Assembly (NCBI GenBank): GCA_910588045.1
Contig: CAJUPS010000098.1
Span: 1 to 11,846, forward strand
DNA: 11,846 nt
From: an uncultured Oscillospiraceae bacterium
GTDB lineage: Bacteria; Bacillota; Clostridia; Oscillospirales; Oscillospiraceae
Reading direction: 5' to 3'
The position numbers were made by a program, and so were the translations under genes. This document shows, one piece after another, positions 1 to 5,477 of this stretch. The notes beneath the pieces were generated by a model. That model ran no database searches. It had not been told where the DNA came from and saw only the letters and a list, made by a program, of their open reading frames with translations. Position 1 is the first letter of the stretch. The number at the start of each line of letters is the position of its first letter.

Positions 1-303
1 GTGGCCCACCGCGAGGGCTATCCCGAGATCGGCCTGTACTGGGAGAAGGCCGCCTACGAGGAGGCGGAGCACGCCGCCAAGTTCGCCGAGCTCCTGGGCG
101 AGGTCGTCACCGACAGCACCAAGAAGAACCTGGAGATGCGCGTGGAGGCCGAGAACGGCGCCACCGCCGGTAAGATGGAGATCGCCAAGCTGGCCAAGGA
201 GCTGGGTCTGGACGCCATCCACGACACCGTCCACGAGATGGCCCGCGACGAGGCCCGCCACGGCAAGGCCTTCAAGGGCCTGCTGGAGCGGTACTTCGGC
301 TAA
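1..303 (+). CDS. Rubrerythrin family protein, 5'-truncated by the window edge
   Basis: This is the C-terminal 100 residues of a rubrerythrin-type diiron peroxidase. Such proteins reduce hydrogen peroxide in the cytoplasm of anaerobes using electrons from rubredoxin or NADH. The visible part is the ferritin-like helical bundle, with two E-x-x-H type iron-ligand motifs: EEAEH near residues 20-24 and DEARH near residues 83-87. The sequence starts inside a long helix, so the GTG at base 1 is most likely an internal valine codon and not a start. Clostridial relatives usually carry a rubredoxin-like Cys4 domain, either at the N-terminus (reverse rubrerythrin) or at the C-terminus. No Cys4 domain follows here, so any such domain must lie upstream of the window. 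The stop TAA at 301-303 is 21 nt before the next start, consistent with one transcript. Family assignment is firm; the subtype is inferred. Confidence 0.92.
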   Translation: MAHREGYPEIGLYWEKAAYEEAEHAAKFAELLGEVVTDSTKKNLEMRVEAENGATAGKMEIAKLAKELGLDAIHDTVHEMARDEARHGKAFKGLLERYFG

Positions 304-324
304 GACGCGGAGGGGTGCTGCGCT

Positions 325-654
325 ATGAAGATTCGTATTGATAAGGACATCGTGGAGATCATCCCCGAGCACGCCTCCGAGGCCGCGGAGCTGGAGGCCC
401 TGTGGATCAAGATGGGCAACTGCACCGGCGGCACCAAGCGCCTGGAGCCCATGGGCACCTACATGAAGAGCGAGGACAAGTCCGCCAAGTTCCACATTGA
501 GGGACTGACCGCCGAGGAGGCCAAGGCCCAGCCCACCGTGTTGGCGCCCTATGACACCGACGTGTACTGCTATCTCTGCAACCGCACCGAGCACATCAAG
601 GCCGGTCAGCCCATCCCCGTCTGCTGCGGCAGGCTGATGGAGATCCTGGACTGA
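325..654 (+). CDS. Small protein with C-terminal desulforedoxin-like Cys4 site
   Basis: A 109-residue cytoplasmic protein with no signal peptide or membrane segment. A GGAGGGG ribosome binding site at 309-315 sits 9 nt before the ATG. The first 75 residues are not recognised. The last 30 read like the iron-binding fold of desulforedoxin and the desulfoferrodoxin N-domain: Cys82-x2-Cys85, a short spacer, then adjacent Cys100-Cys101 followed by G-R-L-M. In that family these four cysteines bind one iron as Fe(SCys)4. An additional Cys33 is present. Together with the upstream rubrerythrin this suggests an electron-transfer or oxidative-stress role. A zinc-binding structural knuckle is the main alternative. 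The final five codons and the stop lie inside the 70-bp sequence that recurs at 2067. The gene is intact; the metal and the function are inferred. Confidence 0.85.
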   Translation: MKIRIDKDIVEIIPEHASEAAELEALWIKMGNCTGGTKRLEPMGTYMKSEDKSAKFHIEGLTAEEAKAQPTVLAPYDTDVYCYLCNRTEHIKAGQPIPVCCGRLMEILD

Positions 655-706
655 GCGCATAACGTACCTTTTGAGGGGAACGGGGAAACCTGTTCCCCTC
701 TTTTTT
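637..706 (+). repeat. 70-bp direct repeat, left copy (overlaps a gene 3' end and terminator)
   Basis: Bases 637-706 are identical to 2067-2136, in the same orientation. The repeat begins at the codon for Met105 of the preceding gene, covers its last codons and TGA stop, and ends exactly at the end of the terminator T-run. The sequences diverge immediately on either side (C at 707 versus A at 2137). This copy is the functional 3' end of the host gene, so the right copy looks like the duplicate. Confidence 0.93.
673..706 (+). terminator. Rho-independent terminator of the rubrerythrin operon
   Basis: A 12-bp stem (673-684 with 689-700, including one G-U pair) closes a GAAA tetraloop and is followed by six T residues. 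It starts 18 nt after the stop at 654. This is a textbook intrinsic terminator. It lies wholly within the 70-bp direct repeat, so it is present twice in the window. Confidence 0.92.
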
Positions 707-752
707 CGCCTAAAGTGCCCCACAAAAATACATATCCATTCTATATGGAGAA

Positions 753-773
753 GGGCGGCACGTTGTGCCGCCC
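753..773 (-). terminator. Hairpin downstream of the island's membrane protein gene
   Basis: GGGCGGCAC (753-761) and GTGCCGCCC (765-773) form a perfect 9-bp stem with a 3-nt loop. Outer pairing continues on both sides with one mismatch. It lies about 20 nt past the stop of the minus-strand gene at 793. No clean T-run follows on the minus strand, so termination is plausible but not certain. Confidence 0.5.
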
Positions 774-792
774 CTCTCACATTGCATCTCAA

Positions 793-1386
793 TTATGCCG
801 AAATAATATTGTCGATTACAGATTTAACTTTTGCAGTAAATTCAACTGATTGCTTATAATTGTAACTGTCTTTTAATAGATTTCCCCCTGCATATCCTAC
901 ACCGATATGTATCTCTCCCGCAGTTTCTTTACTATGCAAAACGTCAATGCTTAGTAACGGATTATCAATATTTGTAGTCGTAATATTGATAAGCAGCTTG
1001 GATATTGTCGCAGAAGAAGTGGCGCCATAACTAATCAGATTAGGATTTGTTTTAGTAGCGCCATCCATGACTACAATTTCACACGATCTAATTTCGCTAA
1101 ACTTTAAGTATTTTGCATCCTTACAATCACAAACAAACGCAATTCTTTTTGATTTGGAGTCCACAAACATAGCATATTCTGCCCATGCAGTACCATCACC
1201 ATATTGATAATAAGTTGATGTAGGTACAAATCCTTTTTGTGGAAATTCCACCTCAAGCAATTGCTTCTTGTTGCTGTTCGCTGTCTCTGTACGTTCTTTA
1301 GTTTGCTTTTTCACCTTTGCTAGTCCTACTAGGCAAAGAACACAGATAACCGCACACACCACAGAGATTGCGAGAAAACCACCCAT
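793..1386 (-). CDS. Membrane-anchored protein of unknown function (island cargo)
   Basis: A 197-residue protein. The ATG at 1386 is preceded by an AAAGGA-type site about 10 nt upstream. Residues 4-24 are a strongly hydrophobic segment followed by a lysine-rich stretch (K25-K42), so it is probably a single-pass inner-membrane protein with its body in the cytoplasm. The body (about 45-197) is rich in alternating beta-type segments, including FSEIRSCEIVVMDG and LLINITTTNIDNPLLSIDV. It ends in a probable amphipathic helix. This pattern resembles small PH-like beta domains of bacterial membrane-associated proteins, but I do not recognise a named family with confidence. It is AT-rich, divergent from the XRE gene at 1572, and has its own promoter. 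An immunity, sensing or defence role would be speculation from context. Confidence 0.8.
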   Translation of the reverse strand: MGGFLAISVVCAVICVLCLVGLAKVKKQTKERTETANSNKKQLLEVEFPQKGFVPTSTYYQYGDGTAWAEYAMFVDSKSKRIAFVCDCKDAKYLKFSEIRSCEIVVMDGATKTNPNLISYGATSSATISKLLINITTTNIDNPLLSIDVLHSKETAGEIHIGVGYAGGNLLKDSYNYKQSVEFTAKVKSVIDNIISA

Positions 1387-1426
1387 TCTACAAACATCCT
1401 TTCCGGTCTATTGTCTGCGTCCTTAG

Positions 1427-1455
1427 TATATACGCACAATGCTATGATAACACAA
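1427..1455 (-). promoter_or_regulatory. Sigma-70-type promoter for the island's membrane protein gene
   Basis: On the minus strand, TTGTGT (1450-1455) is followed by a 17-nt spacer and TATATA (1427-1432), giving a start of transcription near 1420 and a leader of about 35 nt. It lies in the divergent intergenic region, 6 bp from the operator-like dyad at 1461-1487. I could not assign an equally good plus-strand promoter for the regulator. Confidence 0.55.
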
Positions 1456-1460
1456 GCGAA

Positions 1461-1487
1461 TTGCGATGTCAAGCCGTGTCATTGCAA
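1461..1487. promoter_or_regulatory. Operator-like imperfect dyad between the divergent island genes
   Basis: TTGCGATGTCA (1461-1471) and TGTCATTGCAA (1477-1487) are inverted copies matching at 9 of 11 positions around a 5-nt centre. Related TTGCGATG-type words recur at 1489-1496, and ATTGCG recurs at 1508-1513. The position next to the minus-strand promoter fits a binding site for the XRE protein encoded at 1572-1919, but the pairing is inferred. Confidence 0.45.
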
Positions 1488-1571
1488 TTTGCGATGGAAT
1501 GAAAAGCATTGCGTAACTCGTATAACGCCATTTCAGCCTGTAGAATATTAGCAGGGAAAGGTGGTGTTCCG

Positions 1572-1919
1572 ATGGACGAATTATCTTTTGAAATAGGAAA
1601 AAATATCAGAAAATACAGAAAATTGAAGGGTTTAACACTTGAAAAGTTAGCAGAGGTATTAGAAACAGAAACAAATTATTTAGGGCAATGTGAACGGGGA
1701 GAACGTAGATTTAGCTTAGATAAACTCGTTGACCTTATAGAATACTTTGGCATTACTGCAAATGATATAATTTCAATACCATGCGCAAGCGAGAAACAGA
1801 CAAAAGAAAATAGCCTCTACTTGAAAGAGATAAATGAGTTGTTGGAGAATTGTACAGACAATCAATTAGCGGTTGTACTGAACATGCTAAAAGAGAGCGT
1901 ACCATTTATAAAAGAATAG
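1572..1919 (+). CDS. XRE/Cro-CI-type HTH transcriptional regulator (island cargo)
   Basis: A 115-residue regulator. The ATG at 1572 was chosen because AGGGAAAGGTGG (1553-1564) lies about 7 nt upstream; the frame is open further back to a TTG at 1509, without a comparable ribosome binding site. Residues 7-65 form an HTH_3 fold: IGKNIRKYRKLKGLTLEKLA, then the recognition helix region around NYLGQCERGERRFSLDKL, then a helix ending YFGI. The C-terminal 45 residues look helical and may mediate dimerisation. It is divergent from the membrane protein gene and separated from it by an operator-like dyad, which fits an autoregulated control pair. AT-rich codon use unlike the flanking genes supports horizontal acquisition. 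A terminator follows at 1948. Confidence 0.92.
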   Translation: MDELSFEIGKNIRKYRKLKGLTLEKLAEVLETETNYLGQCERGERRFSLDKLVDLIEYFGITANDIISIPCASEKQTKENSLYLKEINELLENCTDNQLAVVLNMLKESVPFIKE

Positions 1920-1947
1920 TCACTGAAATCTGGAAATTGAGTAGACA

Positions 1948-1970
1948 GGGCGGGGAAACCCGCCCTTTTT
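1948..1970 (+). terminator. Rho-independent terminator of the XRE gene
   Basis: GGGCGGG (1948-1954), a GAAA tetraloop and CCCGCCC (1959-1965) form a perfect 7-bp stem, followed by five T residues. It begins 28 nt after the stop at 1919. Confidence 0.88.
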
Positions 1971-2066
1971 CTTTACGTTTGTTACATGGGTGTATACCTC
2001 CACCGTCTCCGCCCGTTTCCGCCGTGATTTCGTGTCGGTCGGGAAATCTGCCGGGAAAACCGGCAT

Positions 2067-2136
2067 ATGGAGATCCTGGACTGAGCGCATAACGTACCTT
2101 TTGAGGGGAACGGGGAAACCTGTTCCCCTCTTTTTT
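2067..2136 (+). repeat. 70-bp direct repeat, right copy (duplicate gene tail and terminator)
   Basis: Identical to 637-706. It carries a detached copy of the last codons, stop and terminator of the desulforedoxin-like gene, with no upstream coding sequence, so it marks the right junction of the island. The hairpin (2103-2114 with 2119-2130, then T2131-2136) should still terminate plus-strand transcription. It faces the convergent CotH gene, which ends at 2159. Confidence 0.93.
2103..2136 (+). terminator. Duplicate rho-independent terminator in the right repeat
   Basis: The same 12-bp stem, GAAA loop and six-T tract as at 673-706. It lies 22 nt from the 3' end of the minus-strand CotH gene. 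On the minus strand the hairpin has no T-run, so it would be at best a weak stop for that operon. Confidence 0.85.
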
Positions 2137-2158
2137 ACGGAGAAGACCGCGCCTCTCC

Positions 2159-3922
2159 TCACCTCTTGTACTTGACCGCGATCAAAAGCCCCGCGAGCAG
2201 CACCAGCACCGACACGCCCAGCAGGACGGTCCCGGATTGCCCGGAGGCCGGAACGTCCCGCCCATCAGCCGGAGCAAATCCGCCGCCGATTGCCGCAAAA
2301 GCCCCCGTGGCCTCCCCCTGCCCATCCGGCGGCATCTGACCGCCTCCGCCGCCAGGGCCGCCCATGCCGCCGCCGCTGTTCATCGTCCCCATATCGGACA
2401 GGTTCAGCCCATCCGCCCGGATGAGCGCATCCTGCGCCGCATTCTGCTCTGCACTGGTGGAGGGCACCGTTCCCGTCAGCTGCCCCCGTATGCTCTCCTG
2501 CCGCAGGGAGCAGAAGGACTTCAGCGTCTGTACCCCCGTCTCAAATTCCCCGTAAGTACAGAACCTGGTGGGGTCCTTCTCCACATACGCCGCGATCAGC
2601 GCATACGCGTCGTCAATGATCTGCTCTGGATCCACCGTGTCCAGAAATTCGGCATACAGCGCATGGTATCGCTGCGTGTACGCCTCGTTGGAGAAGATCC
2701 ACGCCTGCATAGGCCGGTCGGAGAGCACGTCGTCGATGGCGTCGTTGACGGACGCCTCCGCCGCGCCGCCGGTGAAGGTCCCGAAGGCCAGATTGTAGTC
2801 CCAGGGGATCATGGATAGCCTGCCGTCCTCCTCATACAGGTAGTAGTTGTGGATCATACTGCCGGTGTAGCTGTCCCCGTTGACCACAAAATTGTGGACC
2901 ACAAAATAGCGCAGCACCTCGTCCAGATCCAGAACGTCCTCCAGATTCTCGAAGCGGGAGAGCGCCTGTAGGGAGGCGATCAGCCGCCTCTCGTCCGCCT
3001 GGGAAACGTCGGTTTTCGCATTGTCAAAGATATTGGCATAGCTGTCCGGGTCGTCGTCGATGTATTGCAGCTTCACGTCCGATGCGCTGCCGAATCCGAA
3101 GCCCCCGCCGGACCCGGGCTCGAAATCCCCGTCGGGCATACCCTCCGGCCTCCGGCCGCCCTCCTGCCCGTCAGGCATTGACGGCGGGCTGAAATCGCCA
3201 AGATCCGGCATTTGCGGCGCACCGGCGTCCCCGTCCTCCCCGTCAGAGGGGGCCGCAAAGCGGTTGATGTCAAAATCCCTGCCATTGCCCCGGCCTCCGC
3301 CGAAGCTCAGACTGTCCGGCTTGTAGAGCGCGCCGTAATCGCTGCCGTAATTGCGCTGCAAAAAGGCTTCCTCCACGCCCTCCACCGCCAGATATAGCCC
3401 CCAGTCCTCGCCGTTCACCGTGATGTACACAAAGCTGCATAGGGGGCTGTCCACCCCGAAGGCGTTCATCATCCGATAGGTCAGATAGTCCTTCATCATG
3501 GTGTTGTCCTGAATCAGATTGTTCAGACTGAGCTTATCCAGCCCGTGATAACTCTTCGTCCCATCGTACTGGTCAAACTCAATTTTGAAGCTGTAGCGGG
3601 TGCTCCCCATGGCGGCCACGGAGCTGAGGGAGGTGTTGCCCTTCCCCCGGATGCCCACGTTCTTGTAGCTCTCGCCGTCGATGACCACGTGGCAGGCGCT
3701 GTATTCCTCGCTCTGGCAGGTGGAGAGGAACCCGTCCCAGTCGTCCATCACGATCTCGACGGTGTGCACGCGGGACGGATCAAACAGTCGCTCCTCATAC
3801 CCCATCTCCTTCCCGCCGGTCTGGAGGCCCAGGGCCTCGCCGCTCATAAAGAGCAGCGTAAGGAGCAGGGAGAGGACGACGGCGGCAACGCAGAGGCGGT
3901 CCATGACTTTGTGCGTTGACAT
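2159..3922 (-). CDS. CotH kinase family protein, membrane-anchored
   Basis: A 587-residue protein. The ATG at 3922 has AAGGAGGG about 7 nt upstream, overlapping the end of the previous gene. A hydrophobic segment at about residues 9-31 is a signal peptide or anchor, so the body is probably extracellular. The CotH fold follows: VGIRGKGNTS, YSFKIEFD, LSLNNLIQD, YLAVEGVEEAFLQRNYG, and the C-lobe VVNGDSYTGSMIHNYYLY and MIPWDYNLAFG, with Asp/Asn residues typical of the atypical kinase active site. A disordered Gly/Pro/Asp-rich insert (about 205-280) splits the domain. The C-terminus has a Gly-rich stretch (about 520-545), then a transmembrane helix and a basic tail, without an LPXTG motif. Bacillus CotH phosphorylates spore-coat proteins; in this operon context the substrate is unknown. 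Third and last gene of the operon, 12 nt after DUF4956. Confidence 0.92.
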   Translation of the reverse strand: MSTHKVMDRLCVAAVVLSLLLTLLFMSGEALGLQTGGKEMGYEERLFDPSRVHTVEIVMDDWDGFLSTCQSEEYSACHVVIDGESYKNVGIRGKGNTSLSSVAAMGSTRYSFKIEFDQYDGTKSYHGLDKLSLNNLIQDNTMMKDYLTYRMMNAFGVDSPLCSFVYITVNGEDWGLYLAVEGVEEAFLQRNYGSDYGALYKPDSLSFGGGRGNGRDFDINRFAAPSDGEDGDAGAPQMPDLGDFSPPSMPDGQEGGRRPEGMPDGDFEPGSGGGFGFGSASDVKLQYIDDDPDSYANIFDNAKTDVSQADERRLIASLQALSRFENLEDVLDLDEVLRYFVVHNFVVNGDSYTGSMIHNYYLYEEDGRLSMIPWDYNLAFGTFTGGAAEASVNDAIDDVLSDRPMQAWIFSNEAYTQRYHALYAEFLDTVDPEQIIDDAYALIAAYVEKDPTRFCTYGEFETGVQTLKSFCSLRQESIRGQLTGTVPSTSAEQNAAQDALIRADGLNLSDMGTMNSGGGMGGPGGGGGQMPPDGQGEATGAFAAIGGGFAPADGRDVPASGQSGTVLLGVSVLVLLAGLLIAVKYKR

Positions 3923-3934
3923 GTCGGTCCCTCC

Positions 3935-4609
3935 TTATCCCATGTAGTCCCCGTTGTAGCTGACCAGGACCGCGCTGCGGACCCCGTCCATCTCGGAGAG
4001 CGCGTTGACAAAATCCGTGTTGTCATCTCTGAGCCGGATCTCCAGGTTGAGCTCGACGGCCCCCCTCTGGGCGGACTTGCTTTTCACCACGCACCGCTGC
4101 GTCCGGGCCTCCAGGTACTGCTTCGCCCGCCGTTCCGACTCGTGCCCATCGCACTGCAAGACGACAATGTAGGGGTTGCAGGAGCTCTTTCTGTTGACGA
4201 AGACCAGCAGGATGAGCCCGATGACGACGCTTCCGATGACCGCCAGCGGAATCAGTCCGGCGGCCAGCACGATCCCCACCGCGATGGACCAGAACAAAAA
4301 GGCGATGTCCAGGGGCTCCTTGATGGCGGTCCGGAAGCGGACGATGGACAGCGCGCCGACCATGCCCAGGGACAGCACCACGTTGCTGGTGACCGCCAGG
4401 ATCACGACGGTGGTGATCATGGTCAGGGCAATCAGCGTAACCCCGAAGCTGGAGGAGTACATGACCCCCTGGAAGGTCTTTTTGTAGACCAGGAAGATAA
4501 ACAGGCCGATACCGAAGGCCAGAACGAGGGCCAGCACCATGTCCAGAATGCTGACGCCGGCGACGTTCTCCAAAAAGCTGGACTTAAAAATATCACTGAA
4601 GTTGAGCAT
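3935..4609 (-). CDS. DUF4956 multi-pass membrane protein
   Basis: A 224-residue protein. The ATG at 4609 is chosen over an in-frame ATG at 4627 because AAAGGAG lies 8 nt upstream of it and would otherwise be inside the coding region. About four hydrophobic helices fill residues 17-140. The family's signature loop VGALSIVRFRTAIKEPLDIA sits at about residues 83-102, between membrane segments. The C-terminal third (about 145-224) is soluble, with a beta-alpha pattern ending GVRSAVLVSYNGDYMG, probably a small ferredoxin-like domain. DUF4956 proteins are commonly encoded beside VTC-domain polyphosphate polymerases, as here (25 nt downstream of the VTC gene). A membrane partner or exporter for the VTC product is a reasonable inference but is not shown by the sequence. 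Confidence 0.93.
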   Translation of the reverse strand: MLNFSDIFKSSFLENVAGVSILDMVLALVLAFGIGLFIFLVYKKTFQGVMYSSSFGVTLIALTMITTVVILAVTSNVVLSLGMVGALSIVRFRTAIKEPLDIAFLFWSIAVGIVLAAGLIPLAVIGSVVIGLILLVFVNRKSSCNPYIVVLQCDGHESERRAKQYLEARTQRCVVKSKSAQRGAVELNLEIRLRDDNTDFVNALSEMDGVRSAVLVSYNGDYMG

Positions 4610-4634
4610 AAAAAAATCTCCTTTCAAACAAGCC

Positions 4635-5303
4635 CTAACCGTAGATACGGCATTGTGCGTACTTGGAAAAGGCGGAGGCGTGCCGCCCCTCCAGCTGGAT
4701 CGTGTCGCGGATCACCGACGGAAGGAAGGCGTCCCATTTCACCTCCAGGATCATCGGCGCATCCCCCGCCGGGATCGTGCCCCCCGGGTCCAGAAACCCG
4801 GAGCAGCCCAGTCCGGTCCGGATGTCGTAGTCCAGCGTCACCCGGACGTTGCCCGCCGGGTAGATGTAGGGCTCGCGGGTGTAGTCCACGATGGTTTTGG
4901 GGCGGAGCTGTTCGGTCCGCATCTTGCTGTAGAGCTCCCGCACCAGCGGCCTGTCGCTGCATAGCATCCAGTCCAACTCTCCCCCCAGGATGGCGGACAC
5001 CTCCGGGACGGAGAGCGCGGCGCTCTGCTTGTTTCCCAGCCCGCCCAGTTTGCTCTTTTTCTCCAGATGGACCACCGAGAGATCTCCGTTGTAGTACCGG
5101 ATACGGAATTTCTCCCGGTGGCTGACGCCGTTGACCTTTTCCAAAAGCACCCTGTCCGAGGGGGTGTCGAAGTACAGACTGCGGATCTGGTATGTCCCGC
5201 CTATGGCGTGGCGGTCCGCCTGGGCGACGGCCCCCAGGCGCTGCCGGAGCGTCAGCAGGTCGAAAAATGAGATTTCATGCTTCCACTCGTGTCGAAAATT
5301 CAT
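4635..5303 (-). CDS. VTC-domain protein, polyphosphate polymerase-like
   Basis: A 222-residue single-domain protein of the VTC family, related to the catalytic domain of yeast Vtc4, which makes polyphosphate from ATP in a tunnel lined with basic residues. Family motifs are intact and in order: RHEWKHEI (4-11), IRSLYFDT (40-47), EKFRIRYY (64-71, Arg67 and Arg69), HLEKKSK (79-85), VDYTREPY (139-146), RVTLD (154-158) and LEVKWD (186-191, Glu187 and Lys189). No signal or membrane segment is seen, so it should act on the cytoplasmic side, near the DUF4956 partner. The ATG at 5303 has AGGAGG (5314-5319) 10 nt upstream. It is the first gene of the operon and divergent from the response regulator. 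Family is firm; polymerase activity is inferred from retained residues. Confidence 0.93.
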   Translation of the reverse strand: MNFRHEWKHEISFFDLLTLRQRLGAVAQADRHAIGGTYQIRSLYFDTPSDRVLLEKVNGVSHREKFRIRYYNGDLSVVHLEKKSKLGGLGNKQSAALSVPEVSAILGGELDWMLCSDRPLVRELYSKMRTEQLRPKTIVDYTREPYIYPAGNVRVTLDYDIRTGLGCSGFLDPGGTIPAGDAPMILEVKWDAFLPSVIRDTIQLEGRHASAFSKYAQCRIYG

Positions 5304-5334
5304 GTTGGCCCTTCCTCCTGGCTAGAATGAGACC

Positions 5335-5366
5335 AGTATACCAAACAAACTTAAAACCGAGTTAAA
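5335..5366 (-). promoter_or_regulatory. Promoter of the VTC/DUF4956/CotH operon
   Basis: On the minus strand a TATACT -10 element (5335-5340) lies about 32 nt before the VTC start codon. No good -35 hexamer exists at the proper distance. Instead two TTTAA-type hexamers (5350-5355 and 5361-5366) occupy the place, as at promoters activated by an OmpR-type regulator. Confidence 0.6.
5350..5366. promoter_or_regulatory. Tandem hexamer box, probable OmpR-type response regulator site
   Basis: Read on the plus strand, CTTAAA (5350-5355), ACCGA, GTTAAA (5361-5366): two near-identical hexamers spaced 11 bp centre to centre in direct orientation. This geometry is typical of OmpR/PhoB-family regulators and close to the PmrA-type YTTAAK-N5-YTTAAK pattern. 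It lies between the operon and the response regulator gene, so it could serve both. Confidence 0.55.
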
Positions 5367-5477
5367 AGAATAGGATTGTTCATAATTTTTCTCTTGATTT
5401 TTTTGCCCGGGATCCATACAGTAGTGGACGTCACGACTTCCCCGGCGAAAGATGTAAGACATGAGGGAGGACATGCT

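Larger units (their letters stand above)
707..2066. mobile_element. Candidate AT-rich genomic island between 70-bp direct repeats
   Basis: The segment between the two 70-bp repeats is visibly AT-rich, while the genes on both sides are GC-rich. It carries two divergent genes with AT-rich codon use: a membrane-anchored protein (minus) and an XRE regulator (plus). The arrangement restores the 3' end and terminator of the host gene at one junction and leaves a copy at the other, as integrases targeting gene 3' ends do. No integrase, transposase or terminal inverted repeat is visible, so it would be a remnant, a satellite mobilised in trans, or the product of another recombination. The right 87 bp (about 1980-2066) is GC-rich again and holds no convincing gene; a 6-bp hairpin (TGCCGG/CCGGCA, 2049-2065) abuts the right repeat. 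Confidence 0.6.

Noticed and set aside
671..859. 62-codon plus-strand frame across the terminator and island edge
   Set aside because: It begins in the terminator hairpin, overlaps the minus-strand membrane protein gene's 3' end, and has no ribosome binding site or protein-like pattern.
1920..2162. Minus-strand frame containing a VEVYTHV stretch reminiscent of the end of a tyrosine recombinase
   Set aside because: The conserved LGH-type motif expected just upstream is absent, the frame runs through two terminators, and there is no catalytic context. It is not enough to call an integrase remnant.
4142..5125. 327-codon plus-strand frame opposite DUF4956 and VTC genes
   Set aside because: Antisense shadow of conserved genes; Asp/Gln/His- and Arg/Pro-rich low-complexity translation with no recognisable fold.
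5376..5477. N-terminal extension of the response regulator
   Set aside because: Adding these 34 residues would put a hydrophobic stretch before the receiver domain and ignore the good ribosome binding site for GTG 5478.
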